7,500 bases of DNA, taken from the NCBI GenBank assembly GCA_018658685.1, contig JABHUT010000164.1, positions 1 through 7,500 on the forward strand, written 5' to 3'. The notes beneath the pieces are model-generated. The model did not search any database. It was not told the origin of the DNA and saw only the letters and a list, made by a program, of their open reading frames with translations. Both the position numbers and the translations under genes were made by a program. Of this stretch, positions 1-5,641 are shown one piece after another. This stretch comes from Alphaproteobacteria bacterium (GTDB lineage Bacteria > Pseudomonadota > Alphaproteobacteria > MED-G09). How positions within the stretch are numbered: position 1 is the first letter of the stretch; the number at the start of each line of letters is the position of its first letter.

Positions 1-357
1 CAAAATTAACCCCTCACTATTCATATCCAACCTTCCTATTGGGATTGTTTTCTTCATATCCTTTGGCATAATATGATAAATAGTTTTTCTATTTTCTGGG
101 TCTTTACTTGTAACCAATGATCCAATTGGTTTATAAAAAAGCCAAACACGAAGATTTTTTTGTTTAGATATCTCTTTACCATCAACCTTAACTTTTGAGT
201 TATTATTAATGTTAATTGCTGGCGAGCTAATTATTTCTCCATCAATCTGAACCCTTCCCTCAGATATCAATTTCTCAGCTTGTCTTCTGCTCGATAATCC
301 AGAACTAGCTATAAATTTAGCGATTCTCTGAAATTCTTTTTTTGAATCATTTGTCAT
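1..357 (-). CDS. rluB: RsuA/RluB-family rRNA pseudouridine synthase, N-terminal part (C-terminus outside window)
   Basis: The 119 visible codons read from an ATG at 357 to the window edge with no stop, so the gene is truncated on its 3' side. Residues about 10-50 form an S4 RNA-binding domain (RIAKFIASSGLSSRRQAEKL, then SEGRVQIDG). After a WLFYKP segment comes the signature GRLDMNSEGLIL at residues 108-119. Its Asp111 is the catalytic aspartate conserved in the RsuA/RluB/RluE/RluF family, which isomerises specific uridines in 16S or 23S rRNA. An S4 domain followed by this signature favours RluB (23S rRNA) or RsuA over RluA-type enzymes. The target uridine cannot be read from the fragment, so the rluB name is provisional. 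No clear Shine-Dalgarno sequence precedes the start. The gene is divergent from tadA, an arrangement often seen in alphaproteobacteria (recalled knowledge). Confidence 0.88.
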   Translation of the reverse strand, partial: MTNDSKKEFQRIAKFIASSGLSSRRQAEKLISEGRVQIDGEIISSPAININNNSKVKVDGKEISKQKNLRVWLFYKPIGSLVTSKDPENRKTIYHIMPKDMKKTIPIGRLDMNSEGLIL

Positions 358-397
358 AATTAATCTTATACTATTTTATTAAATAATAATTAAAGGA
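358..397. promoter_or_regulatory. Short divergent intergenic region between rluB and tadA
   Basis: This 40-bp AT-rich gap separates two genes transcribed outward, so at least one promoter should lie in it or in the flanking coding sequence. A TATACT at 367-372 could be a plus-strand -10 box for tadA. The best partner, TTGAAT at 342-347 inside the rluB start, is 19 bp away and matches the -35 consensus weakly. For tadA, AAAGGA at 392-397 is a purine-rich ribosome-binding element that directly abuts the ATG, closer than usual. The region is real as a gap; the specific boxes are tentative. Confidence 0.3.
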
Positions 398-871
398 ATG
401 AAATTGAAAAGTAGTATTGAAAAAACAAGTTATTTCATGAAAATTGCGTTTACTGAAGCAATAAAAGCAAAAAATAGAGATGAGGTACCCGTAGGTTCTG
501 TAATTGTTGATGAAAGAAATAATATTATAGCATCAAATGGTAATCGCATTATTGAACTATCTGACCCGACTGCTCATGCAGAAATTCTGTGTATTCGTGA
601 AGCTTCTAAAAAAATACAAAGCGAAAGATTAGTTAACTGCTCATTATTCTCAACATTAGAACCTTGCGCGATGTGTGCTTCAGCAATATCTTTCGCAAGA
701 ATAAAGAATCTTTATTTTGGAGCTTTTGATCCAAAAGGAGGTGCAGTTGAAAATGGTATAAAGTTTTTTAATTCAGATACATGTAATCATAAACCAGATA
801 TATATGGTGGTTTTAGTGAAAAGAAATCATCGGATTTACTAAAATCTTATTTTACATTAAAAAGAGACTAA
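398..871 (+). CDS. tadA: tRNA-specific adenosine deaminase TadA
   Basis: This cytidine/deoxycytidylate-deaminase-fold enzyme converts adenosine 34 of tRNA-Arg(ACG) to inosine so that one tRNA can read three codons; it works as a cytosolic homodimer. The 157-residue length is normal for TadA. Zinc and catalytic motifs are intact: TAHAE at 58-62 (His60 zinc ligand, Glu62 proton shuttle) and EPCAMC at 88-93 (Cys90 and Cys93 zinc ligands). The substrate-binding stretch DEVPVGSVIVD (28-38) and the GNR at 48-50 also match the family. The ATG at 398 is preferred because it leaves a short helix before MKIAFTEA, the position where other TadA proteins begin their core. An in-frame ATG at 437 would remove part of helix 1. 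The gene is divergent from rluB. A 74-bp gap separates it from the acyl-CoA dehydrogenase, and no terminator is evident there. Confidence 0.95.
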   Translation: MKLKSSIEKTSYFMKIAFTEAIKAKNRDEVPVGSVIVDERNNIIASNGNRIIELSDPTAHAEILCIREASKKIQSERLVNCSLFSTLEPCAMCASAISFARIKNLYFGAFDPKGGAVENGIKFFNSDTCNHKPDIYGGFSEKKSSDLLKSYFTLKRD

Positions 872-945
872 TATTAATATTGATTTTAAGCTTCATCAAA
901 GATAACTAATTATAGCTAACAAAAATACTCAGAGAAGGAAAAAAA

Positions 946-2184
946 ATGAATTTTGATCATAATGATAAAACTAAAGAACTAATCGCTCGTGTTGAAAAAT
1001 TTATGGATGATTATGTTTATCCAAATGAAAAAGTCTATGAAGAGCAAATGGCTGCTTTCGGTGATAATAGATGGCAAATTCCTCAAATACTTGAAGACCT
1101 AAAAGAAAAAGCAAGAGCTGAAGGTTTATGGAATTTATTTCTTCCTGAATCTGATAGAGGTGCGGGATTAACAAACGTTGAGTATGCTCCACTATGTGAA
1201 ATTTTTGGTAGAGTAGGTTTTGCTGGTGAAGTTTTTAATTGCTCTGCTCCAGATACAGGTAATATGGAAGTAATTGATAAATATGGCAATGAAGAACAAA
1301 AAGAGCAATGGTTAAAACCCCTGCTAGCAGGTGAAATGCGTTCTGCATATTTAATGACTGAGCCTGATGTTGCCTCTTCAGACGCCACAAATATTTCAAC
1401 AACAATTGAAAAAGATGGCGACGAATACGTTATTAATGGAAGAAAATGGTGGTCATCTGGTGTTATGGATCCTAGGTGTAAAATCGCAATCTTAATGGGG
1501 AAAACTAATCCAGAAGCACCCAGACATCAACAACAAAGTCAAATTTTGGTACCGATGGAGACCCCTGGAATTACAGTAAAACGTCACTTACCTGTCTTTG
1601 GTTTCGATGATGCTCCACATGGTCACTCCGAAGTTCTTTTAGAAAATGTTCGAGTTCCAAAAGAAAACTTATTCCTTGGCGAAGGTCGTGGTTTTGAAAT
1701 TAGTCAAGGTCGACTTGGCCCTGGAAGAATTCATCACTGTATGCGTGCAATTGGAGTAGCTGAAAGAACTCTTGAAAAAATGGCAAAAAGATTACTAACA
1801 AGAGAGACTTTTGGTAAAAAAATTGCCGAACATTCAGTTTGGGAGGAAAGAATTGCTACAGCAAGAATTGAAATTGAAAGTTCAAGATTACTGACAATGA
1901 AAGCGGCATACATGATGGATACTGTGGGAAATAAAGTTGCTCGTGCGGAAATTGCCATGATTAAAGTCTTGGCTCCAAAAATGCTTTGCAATATTGTTGA
2001 TGACGCAATTCAAGCCCATGGCGGAGGTGGGGTAACAACTGATTTTGGTCTTGGTAAGACTTATGCATCAGCAAGAGTTCTAAGACTTGTTGATGGGCCA
2101 GATGAAGTTCACAATAGAACTATAGCAAGACTAGAGTTCAAAAAATATAAAGAAGAACTGGAATCTGCAATAAAAGAAGCTTAA
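946..2184 (+). CDS. Acyl-CoA dehydrogenase family protein (ACAD10/11-like)
   Basis: This FAD-dependent flavoprotein should oxidise an acyl-CoA at the alpha-beta bond and pass electrons to electron-transfer flavoprotein. At 412 residues it is close to standard family length. In order it shows the helical N-terminal domain (about 1-130), the flavin/substrate-binding start AYLMTEPDVASSDATN (134-149), the beta domain with NGRKWWSSG (164-172), and the C-terminal helical domain with GRIHHCMRAIG (260-270), RETFGKKI (286-293) and QAHGGGGV (356-363). The segment DGPDEVHNRTIARLE (383-397) aligns with the position where MCAD-type enzymes carry YEGT and their catalytic Glu, so Asp383 is the likely base. 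The IHHCMR and DGPDEVH combination resembles the dehydrogenase domain of ACAD10/ACAD11; this is recognised by eye. No N-terminal kinase domain is fused. The start is supported by GAAGGA at 934-939, six bases before the ATG. The substrate is not determined. Confidence 0.9.
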   Translation: MNFDHNDKTKELIARVEKFMDDYVYPNEKVYEEQMAAFGDNRWQIPQILEDLKEKARAEGLWNLFLPESDRGAGLTNVEYAPLCEIFGRVGFAGEVFNCSAPDTGNMEVIDKYGNEEQKEQWLKPLLAGEMRSAYLMTEPDVASSDATNISTTIEKDGDEYVINGRKWWSSGVMDPRCKIAILMGKTNPEAPRHQQQSQILVPMETPGITVKRHLPVFGFDDAPHGHSEVLLENVRVPKENLFLGEGRGFEISQGRLGPGRIHHCMRAIGVAERTLEKMAKRLLTRETFGKKIAEHSVWEERIATARIEIESSRLLTMKAAYMMDTVGNKVARAEIAMIKVLAPKMLCNIVDDAIQAHGGGGVTTDFGLGKTYASARVLRLVDGPDEVHNRTIARLEFKKYKEELESAIKEA

Positions 2185-2202
2185 AAATTATTTTAGTGAT
2201 TT

Positions 2203-2232
2203 AAAGGCCTTCATTTATGAGGCCTTTTTTTT
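2203..2232 (+). terminator. Rho-independent terminator after the acyl-CoA dehydrogenase
   Basis: A perfect 8-bp inverted repeat, AAAGGCCT at 2203-2210 and AGGCCTTT at 2220-2227, encloses a 9-base loop. The T run spans 2225-2232, so its first three bases belong to the stem. It begins 18 bases after the dehydrogenase stop codon. On the minus strand the same stem is followed by mixed sequence without a T run, so it should end plus-strand transcripts much better than those of the convergent lyase gene, whose stop codon lies only a few bases beyond the T run. Confidence 0.85.
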
Positions 2233-2235
2233 GAA

Positions 2236-3000
2236 TTATTTACCTTTATAGTCCCATTTATAATCAGGCGGGGTTGGTCCTTTAATTCTTTCGCCTTGTT
2301 GCATCTGCTCCCAAGTATGAGCAAGTATGCCAACTGAACGAGATAAACAAAATAACCCACGGGCGAGTGGTGGTGGGCACCCTAATTCAGCATATATAAC
2401 TGCTGTTGCACCATCTATATTCATAGGAATAGTTTTTTTATTACTTAATTCTTTTTCAATTTGGCGCCCAATTTTAATAAATTTCCCACTAACCTCTCCA
2501 TCTATTACCGCATTATCAACTAAATCTAAAAGTCTAGGCGTCCTTGGATCACCTAACTTATGAAATCGATGTCCGAAACCAGGTATGAAGCCATTATTAA
2601 GCTTTTTATAATCGTTAATAATTTGATTTAAATTTTCTATACCTTTTGTCTGAATATCAATATAAAGCTCCAAAGCTTGCTGACCAGCGCCACCATGAAT
2701 ATCTCCAAGCATATTAATTCCTGTAGCTAAAGAGTTATTAATATCAACACCGCATGTTGCTGACATCCTTGCAGCAGCTATTGAGGGTGCCTGCGGTCCA
2801 TGGTCAACAGCTGCAACCAAAGCGGCCTCAAGTAGGTGTGATTTTTTTTTATTTAGTTTATTACCTGTTGTCATAAACCATATCATTTCTGTAAAACTTT
2901 TTTCTCCTATTAAATTTTCAATCGGCATTCCTCTTAAGGAAATAGAACCTGGTTCCATTTCAATAATTTCAGTACTCCACCAATCAGATACATCACTCAT
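2236..3000 (-). CDS. Citryl-CoA lyase-like protein (short citrate synthase family)
   Basis: This 254-residue citrate-synthase-fold protein lacks about 150 N-terminal residues of a full citrate synthase (about 430 aa), a size typical of stand-alone citryl-CoA lyases, which cleave citryl-CoA to acetyl-CoA and oxaloacetate. The citrate synthase active site is present. Asp66-His67 (DHGPQAPS) matches an oxaloacetate-binding His, and His102 (IHGGAG), His144 (GFGHRF) and Asp196 (NIDG) match the catalytic His-His-Asp triad. Arg221 in SRSVGILAHTWEQ matches a carboxylate-binding Arg. The start ATG sits seven bases after a perfect AGGAGG and overlaps the CoA-transferase stop as ATGA, so the two are transcribed together and probably translationally coupled. 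The sequence cannot separate cleavage of citryl-CoA from that of a related hydroxyacyl-CoA, nor fully exclude the synthetic direction. Fold and family are sure; substrate is inferred. Confidence 0.85.
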   Translation of the reverse strand: MSDVSDWWSTEIIEMEPGSISLRGMPIENLIGEKSFTEMIWFMTTGNKLNKKKSHLLEAALVAAVDHGPQAPSIAAARMSATCGVDINNSLATGINMLGDIHGGAGQQALELYIDIQTKGIENLNQIINDYKKLNNGFIPGFGHRFHKLGDPRTPRLLDLVDNAVIDGEVSGKFIKIGRQIEKELSNKKTIPMNIDGATAVIYAELGCPPPLARGLFCLSRSVGILAHTWEQMQQGERIKGPTPPDYKWDYKGK

Positions 3001-4187
3001 ATTACCCCCTCCTTTTTTAATTGATTAATTTCTTCTTCACCAAGTCCTAAACTAGAATATACTGACGTATTATCTGCTCCTAATAAAGGAGGATTACTAT
3101 CGATTTGATGATGATCTCCATCAAACAAAACAGCGGCTTTTAAAACATCTATAGATTTTTCTACACCAGGAATATTTTCCAATGTTGTTAATATCCCTCG
3201 TTTAGTAATTTGAGGGTGGTTTAGGACTTCAGGTATACTTAATACCGGACCGGCTGGAACACTTATTTTATTAAGTTCCTCAACCCATTCCTCGACAAGT
3301 TTAGTAGTTAAAATAGTTTCAAGTTCAGCTTTTAATCTTAGGCGATTTTTTTTACGCATTTCTCTATTTGAAAAATCAGGATTTTCAATTAAATCCTTTC
3401 TACCAAGATGGTTTGCCAACAACTCCCATTGTTCATCCTTATTTGCTGCTATATTTAAAAGTCCGTCTTTTGCTTGAAACGAACCAGATGGTGAACTCGT
3501 AAAATTCTCATTACCTTGTGCTTTTGGAATAACTCCACCTATAAGATAATTAGATATAACCCAGCCCATAGTAACTAAGGTTGCCTCTAGCATGGAAACA
3601 TCAATAAAACTTCCACCCTTTGGTGCATTAAGAGCTGCTGATAATGCCATAGCCGCTGTTAGGCCTCCAATTGTATCTGAAATTGGGTAACCTACACGAA
3701 AAGGGTTATTTTCAGAATCTCCGGTGATAGTCATCACACCAGATAAACCTTGAATAATTTGATCATAGGCAGGGTTTTGTGAAAGAGGTCCATCCTGTCC
3801 AAATCCTGTAATTGCACAATAAATAAGATTAGAATTATTTTTTTTTAATGACTCATAACTTAAATCCAAACGCTTCATAACGCCGGGACGGAAATTCTCA
3901 ACTACAGCATCATATTCGCTAACAAGCTCCCTAAAAAGGATCTTACCTTTTTTAGATTTAAGATTAAGCGTAATAGACTTTTTTCCTGAATTTTGTGCTA
4001 AAAAACTAATCCCCATACCTTTAGAATTGAGGTCAGGGTCAGCTCCAAGGTTTCTAGCAAGGTCTCCCTTAACAGGTGTCTCGATTTTAAGTACCTCTGC
4101 CCCTAAATTAGCCAGCTGATAAGTGCAAAAAGGTCCCGCTAAAACATTAGTAAGATCTAATATTCTCTTACCTTGAAGAGGTTTCAT
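2997..4187 (-). CDS. CaiB/BaiF (family III) CoA-transferase
   Basis: Family III CoA-transferases move CoA between carboxylic acids through an aspartyl-CoA thioester, working as interlocked dimers. Read from the ATG at 4187, the protein has 396 residues, normal for the family. Near the N-terminus it shows GKRILDLTNVLAGPFCTY and ANLGAEVLKIE, then NFRPGVMKRL and the catalytic segment NPAYDQIIQGLSG, whose Asp142 corresponds to the nucleophile of formyl-CoA transferase. GFGQDGP precedes it. The C-terminal half has VPAGPVLSI and PLLGADN, also typical. An in-frame TTG directly precedes the ATG (4190-4188) and would add one residue; ATG is chosen because GTGAG lies eight bases upstream. The last codons carry the ribosome-binding site of the lyase gene, which overlaps by 4 bp. 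The coupling suggests this enzyme makes the CoA thioester that the lyase cleaves; citrate or citramalate are candidate acceptors, unproven. Confidence 0.93.
   Translation of the reverse strand: MKPLQGKRILDLTNVLAGPFCTYQLANLGAEVLKIETPVKGDLARNLGADPDLNSKGMGISFLAQNSGKKSITLNLKSKKGKILFRELVSEYDAVVENFRPGVMKRLDLSYESLKKNNSNLIYCAITGFGQDGPLSQNPAYDQIIQGLSGVMTITGDSENNPFRVGYPISDTIGGLTAAMALSAALNAPKGGSFIDVSMLEATLVTMGWVISNYLIGGVIPKAQGNENFTSSPSGSFQAKDGLLNIAANKDEQWELLANHLGRKDLIENPDFSNREMRKKNRLRLKAELETILTTKLVEEWVEELNKISVPAGPVLSIPEVLNHPQITKRGILTTLENIPGVEKSIDVLKAAVLFDGDHHQIDSNPPLLGADNTSVYSSLGLGEEEINQLKKEGVI
3008..3013 (-). promoter_or_regulatory. Perfect Shine-Dalgarno sequence for the lyase gene, inside the CoA-transferase
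   Basis: On the minus strand the sequence is AGGAGG, seven bases before the lyase ATG. It lies within the Lys-Glu-Gly codons near the CoA-transferase C-terminus. It is the strongest ribosome-binding site in the window. Together with the ATGA overlap it implies reinitiation or independent strong initiation on the second gene of the operon. Confidence 0.8.
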
Positions 4188-4276
4188 CAATTTTTCTCAC
4201 TTCTATCAATATAATAAATAATTCATAAAAAACTATTAATGTATACATTTATGATTTATACAGATTTTCCTACATT
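4188..4276. promoter_or_regulatory. Divergent promoter region with an inverted repeat, between the CoA-transferase and DAHP synthase genes
   Basis: This very AT-rich 89-bp gap must serve two outward-facing transcripts. It holds TGTATA at 4240-4245 and its inverted copy TATACA at 4257-4262 (11-base spacer). The left arm is also part of a perfect 8-bp palindrome, TGTATACA, at 4240-4247. The two TATACA hexamers (4242-4247 and 4257-4262) are direct repeats 15 bp apart; either could act as a plus-strand -10 box. On the minus strand, TATATT at 4208-4213 could be a -10 box for the CoA-transferase operon. No convincing -35 element was found for any of these, and in DNA this AT-rich such motifs can arise by chance. 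Confidence 0.3.
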
Positions 4277-5641
4277 ATGGAGATTGATGTGACTGAAAAT
4301 TGGACAAAAGATAGCTGGAGAAAAAAACCTATTGTTCAAGTTCCTGATTATGATGATCAAGAGCTTGTAAATAATGTTGAAACTCGACTTTCTTCATATC
4401 CACCTTTGGTGTTTGCGGGTGAAGCAAGAAATCTAAAAGAAGATCTTGCAAGAGTTTGTCGAGGAGAGGCTTTTCTTCTCCAAGGAGGAGATTGCGCAGA
4501 AAGTTTTGCTGAACATCTTCCAGATAATATACGCGATACTTTTCGAGTAATACTTCAAATGGCTATTGTTTTAACTTTTGGAGCGGGAAGACCTGTTGTA
4601 AAGGTTGGAAGAATGGCTGGACAGTTTGCTAAGCCAAGATCTTCATCAATAGAAAAAAAGGGTGATTTAGAATTACCGAGCTACCGTGGTGATATCATAA
4701 ATAATATAGAATTTGATGCGGCTGTTAGGAATCCTGATCCTGAACGTCAAATAATGGCATATAGGCAAGCTGCTTCAACTCTTAATCTTCTAAGAGCATT
4801 TGCCCAAGGTGGTTACGCCAACCTTGATCATGTACACCAATGGAATTTAGATTTTGTTAAAGAAAGTAAACAAGGCGCTCAATACGAAGCCCTTGCTGAA
4901 AGGATTTCTGAATCACTTGATTTCATGAATGCTGTAGGAATTAACTCAACAACTACAGCTAAATTAAGATCTGTTGATTTTTATACTAGCCATGAATCAT
5001 TATTATTAGGCTATGAAGAGTCTTTGACTAGATTAGATTCTACCTCAGATGAATGGTATGATACTTCAGCTCATATGCTCTGGATTGGAGACAGAACTCG
5101 ACAACCAGATGGTGCGCATATTGAGTTTGTTAGGGGGGTAAAGAATCCTATTGGTCTTAAATGTGGTCCTTCATTAAGCGCAGAAGAGTTAATTAAATTA
5201 ATAGATATTATTAATCCTGAAAATGAAGAAGGTAGGCTAACCTTAATAACAAGATTTGGAGAAAATAATGTTGAAGAACACCTTCCAGATCTTATCAGAT
5301 TAGTTAAATCAGAAGGCAGAAATGTTGTATGGTCTTGTGATCCAATGCATGGAAATACAATTACTTCTTCAAATGGTTACAAAACAAGGCCATTAGAAAA
5401 GATAATTAATGAAGTAAAGGACTTTATTGATATTCATAATTCTGAGGGTACTTATGCAGGAGGTATACATGTTGAAATGACTGGTCAAAATGTTACAGAA
5501 TGTACGGGTGGAACTCAGAAAATTTCTGAAGAAGACCTATCAGATCGATATCATACTCACTGTGACCCAAGACTTAACGCAAATCAATCACTGGACTTAG
5601 CATTTTTAATTTCAGAAAGATTGAAAGAAATAAGGTCTTAA
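4277..5641 (+). CDS. aroG: Class II 3-deoxy-7-phosphoheptulonate (DAHP) synthase
   Basis: This enzyme condenses phosphoenolpyruvate with erythrose 4-phosphate to DAHP, the committed step of the shikimate pathway to aromatic amino acids. It is the class II (plant/Mycobacterium) type, unrelated in length and motifs to the E. coli class I isozymes; the symbol aroG follows mycobacterial use and is not unique. The metal ligands are all visible: Cys73 in GGDCAESF, His358 in CDPMHGNT, Glu400 in GGIHVEMTGQNVTEC and Asp430 in HCDPRLN. The spacing of the last three equals that in the M. tuberculosis enzyme. PEP-binding motifs KPRS (119-122), GDRTR (271-275) and GLKCGPS (293-299) are intact. At 454 residues it is full length. 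The ATG at 4277 has no Shine-Dalgarno sequence; an in-frame GTG at 4289 has GGAG six bases upstream and would begin near TENWTKDSW, close to the usual N-terminus of relatives. The true start is undecided. Confidence 0.95.
   Translation: MEIDVTENWTKDSWRKKPIVQVPDYDDQELVNNVETRLSSYPPLVFAGEARNLKEDLARVCRGEAFLLQGGDCAESFAEHLPDNIRDTFRVILQMAIVLTFGAGRPVVKVGRMAGQFAKPRSSSIEKKGDLELPSYRGDIINNIEFDAAVRNPDPERQIMAYRQAASTLNLLRAFAQGGYANLDHVHQWNLDFVKESKQGAQYEALAERISESLDFMNAVGINSTTTAKLRSVDFYTSHESLLLGYEESLTRLDSTSDEWYDTSAHMLWIGDRTRQPDGAHIEFVRGVKNPIGLKCGPSLSAEELIKLIDIINPENEEGRLTLITRFGENNVEEHLPDLIRLVKSEGRNVVWSCDPMHGNTITSSNGYKTRPLEKIINEVKDFIDIHNSEGTYAGGIHVEMTGQNVTECTGGTQKISEEDLSDRYHTHCDPRLNANQSLDLAFLISERLKEIRS
4279..4282 (+). 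promoter_or_regulatory. GGAG ribosome-binding site that may select a GTG start for DAHP synthase
   Basis: GGAG at 4279-4282 lies six bases before the in-frame GTG at 4289. The ATG at 4277 overlaps this element and has only pyrimidine-rich, non-complementary sequence upstream. If the GTG is used, the protein is four residues shorter (450 aa). Confidence 0.45.

Noticed and set aside
870..881. Perfect 12-bp palindrome AATATTAATATT overlapping the tadA stop codon
   Set aside because: It is made only of A and T in an AT-rich gap and has no associated T run or GC stem, so chance is the simplest explanation.
880..899. TTGAT / ATCAA inverted repeat with a 10-base loop after tadA, as a possible terminator
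   Set aside because: A 5-bp AT-rich stem without a T run is too weak to call.
1734..1991. Antisense open frame inside the acyl-CoA dehydrogenase (others at 1001-1192 and 1083-1388)
   Set aside because: These lie wholly within a well-conserved gene on the other strand, have no recognisable domain, and are explained as shadow frames.
2327..2563. Plus-strand open frame opposite the citryl-CoA lyase gene
   Set aside because: Its translation resembles no known family and it overlaps conserved active-site codons of the lyase.
4188..4190. TTG as start codon of the CoA-transferase
   Set aside because: It directly precedes an ATG, adds a single residue, and leaves a poorer spacing to the GTGAG element than the ATG does.
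4210..4215. Perfect TATAAT on the plus strand as -10 box for DAHP synthase
   Set aside because: No -35-like hexamer lies at 15-19 bp upstream, and the surrounding sequence is so AT-rich that the hexamer is expected by chance.
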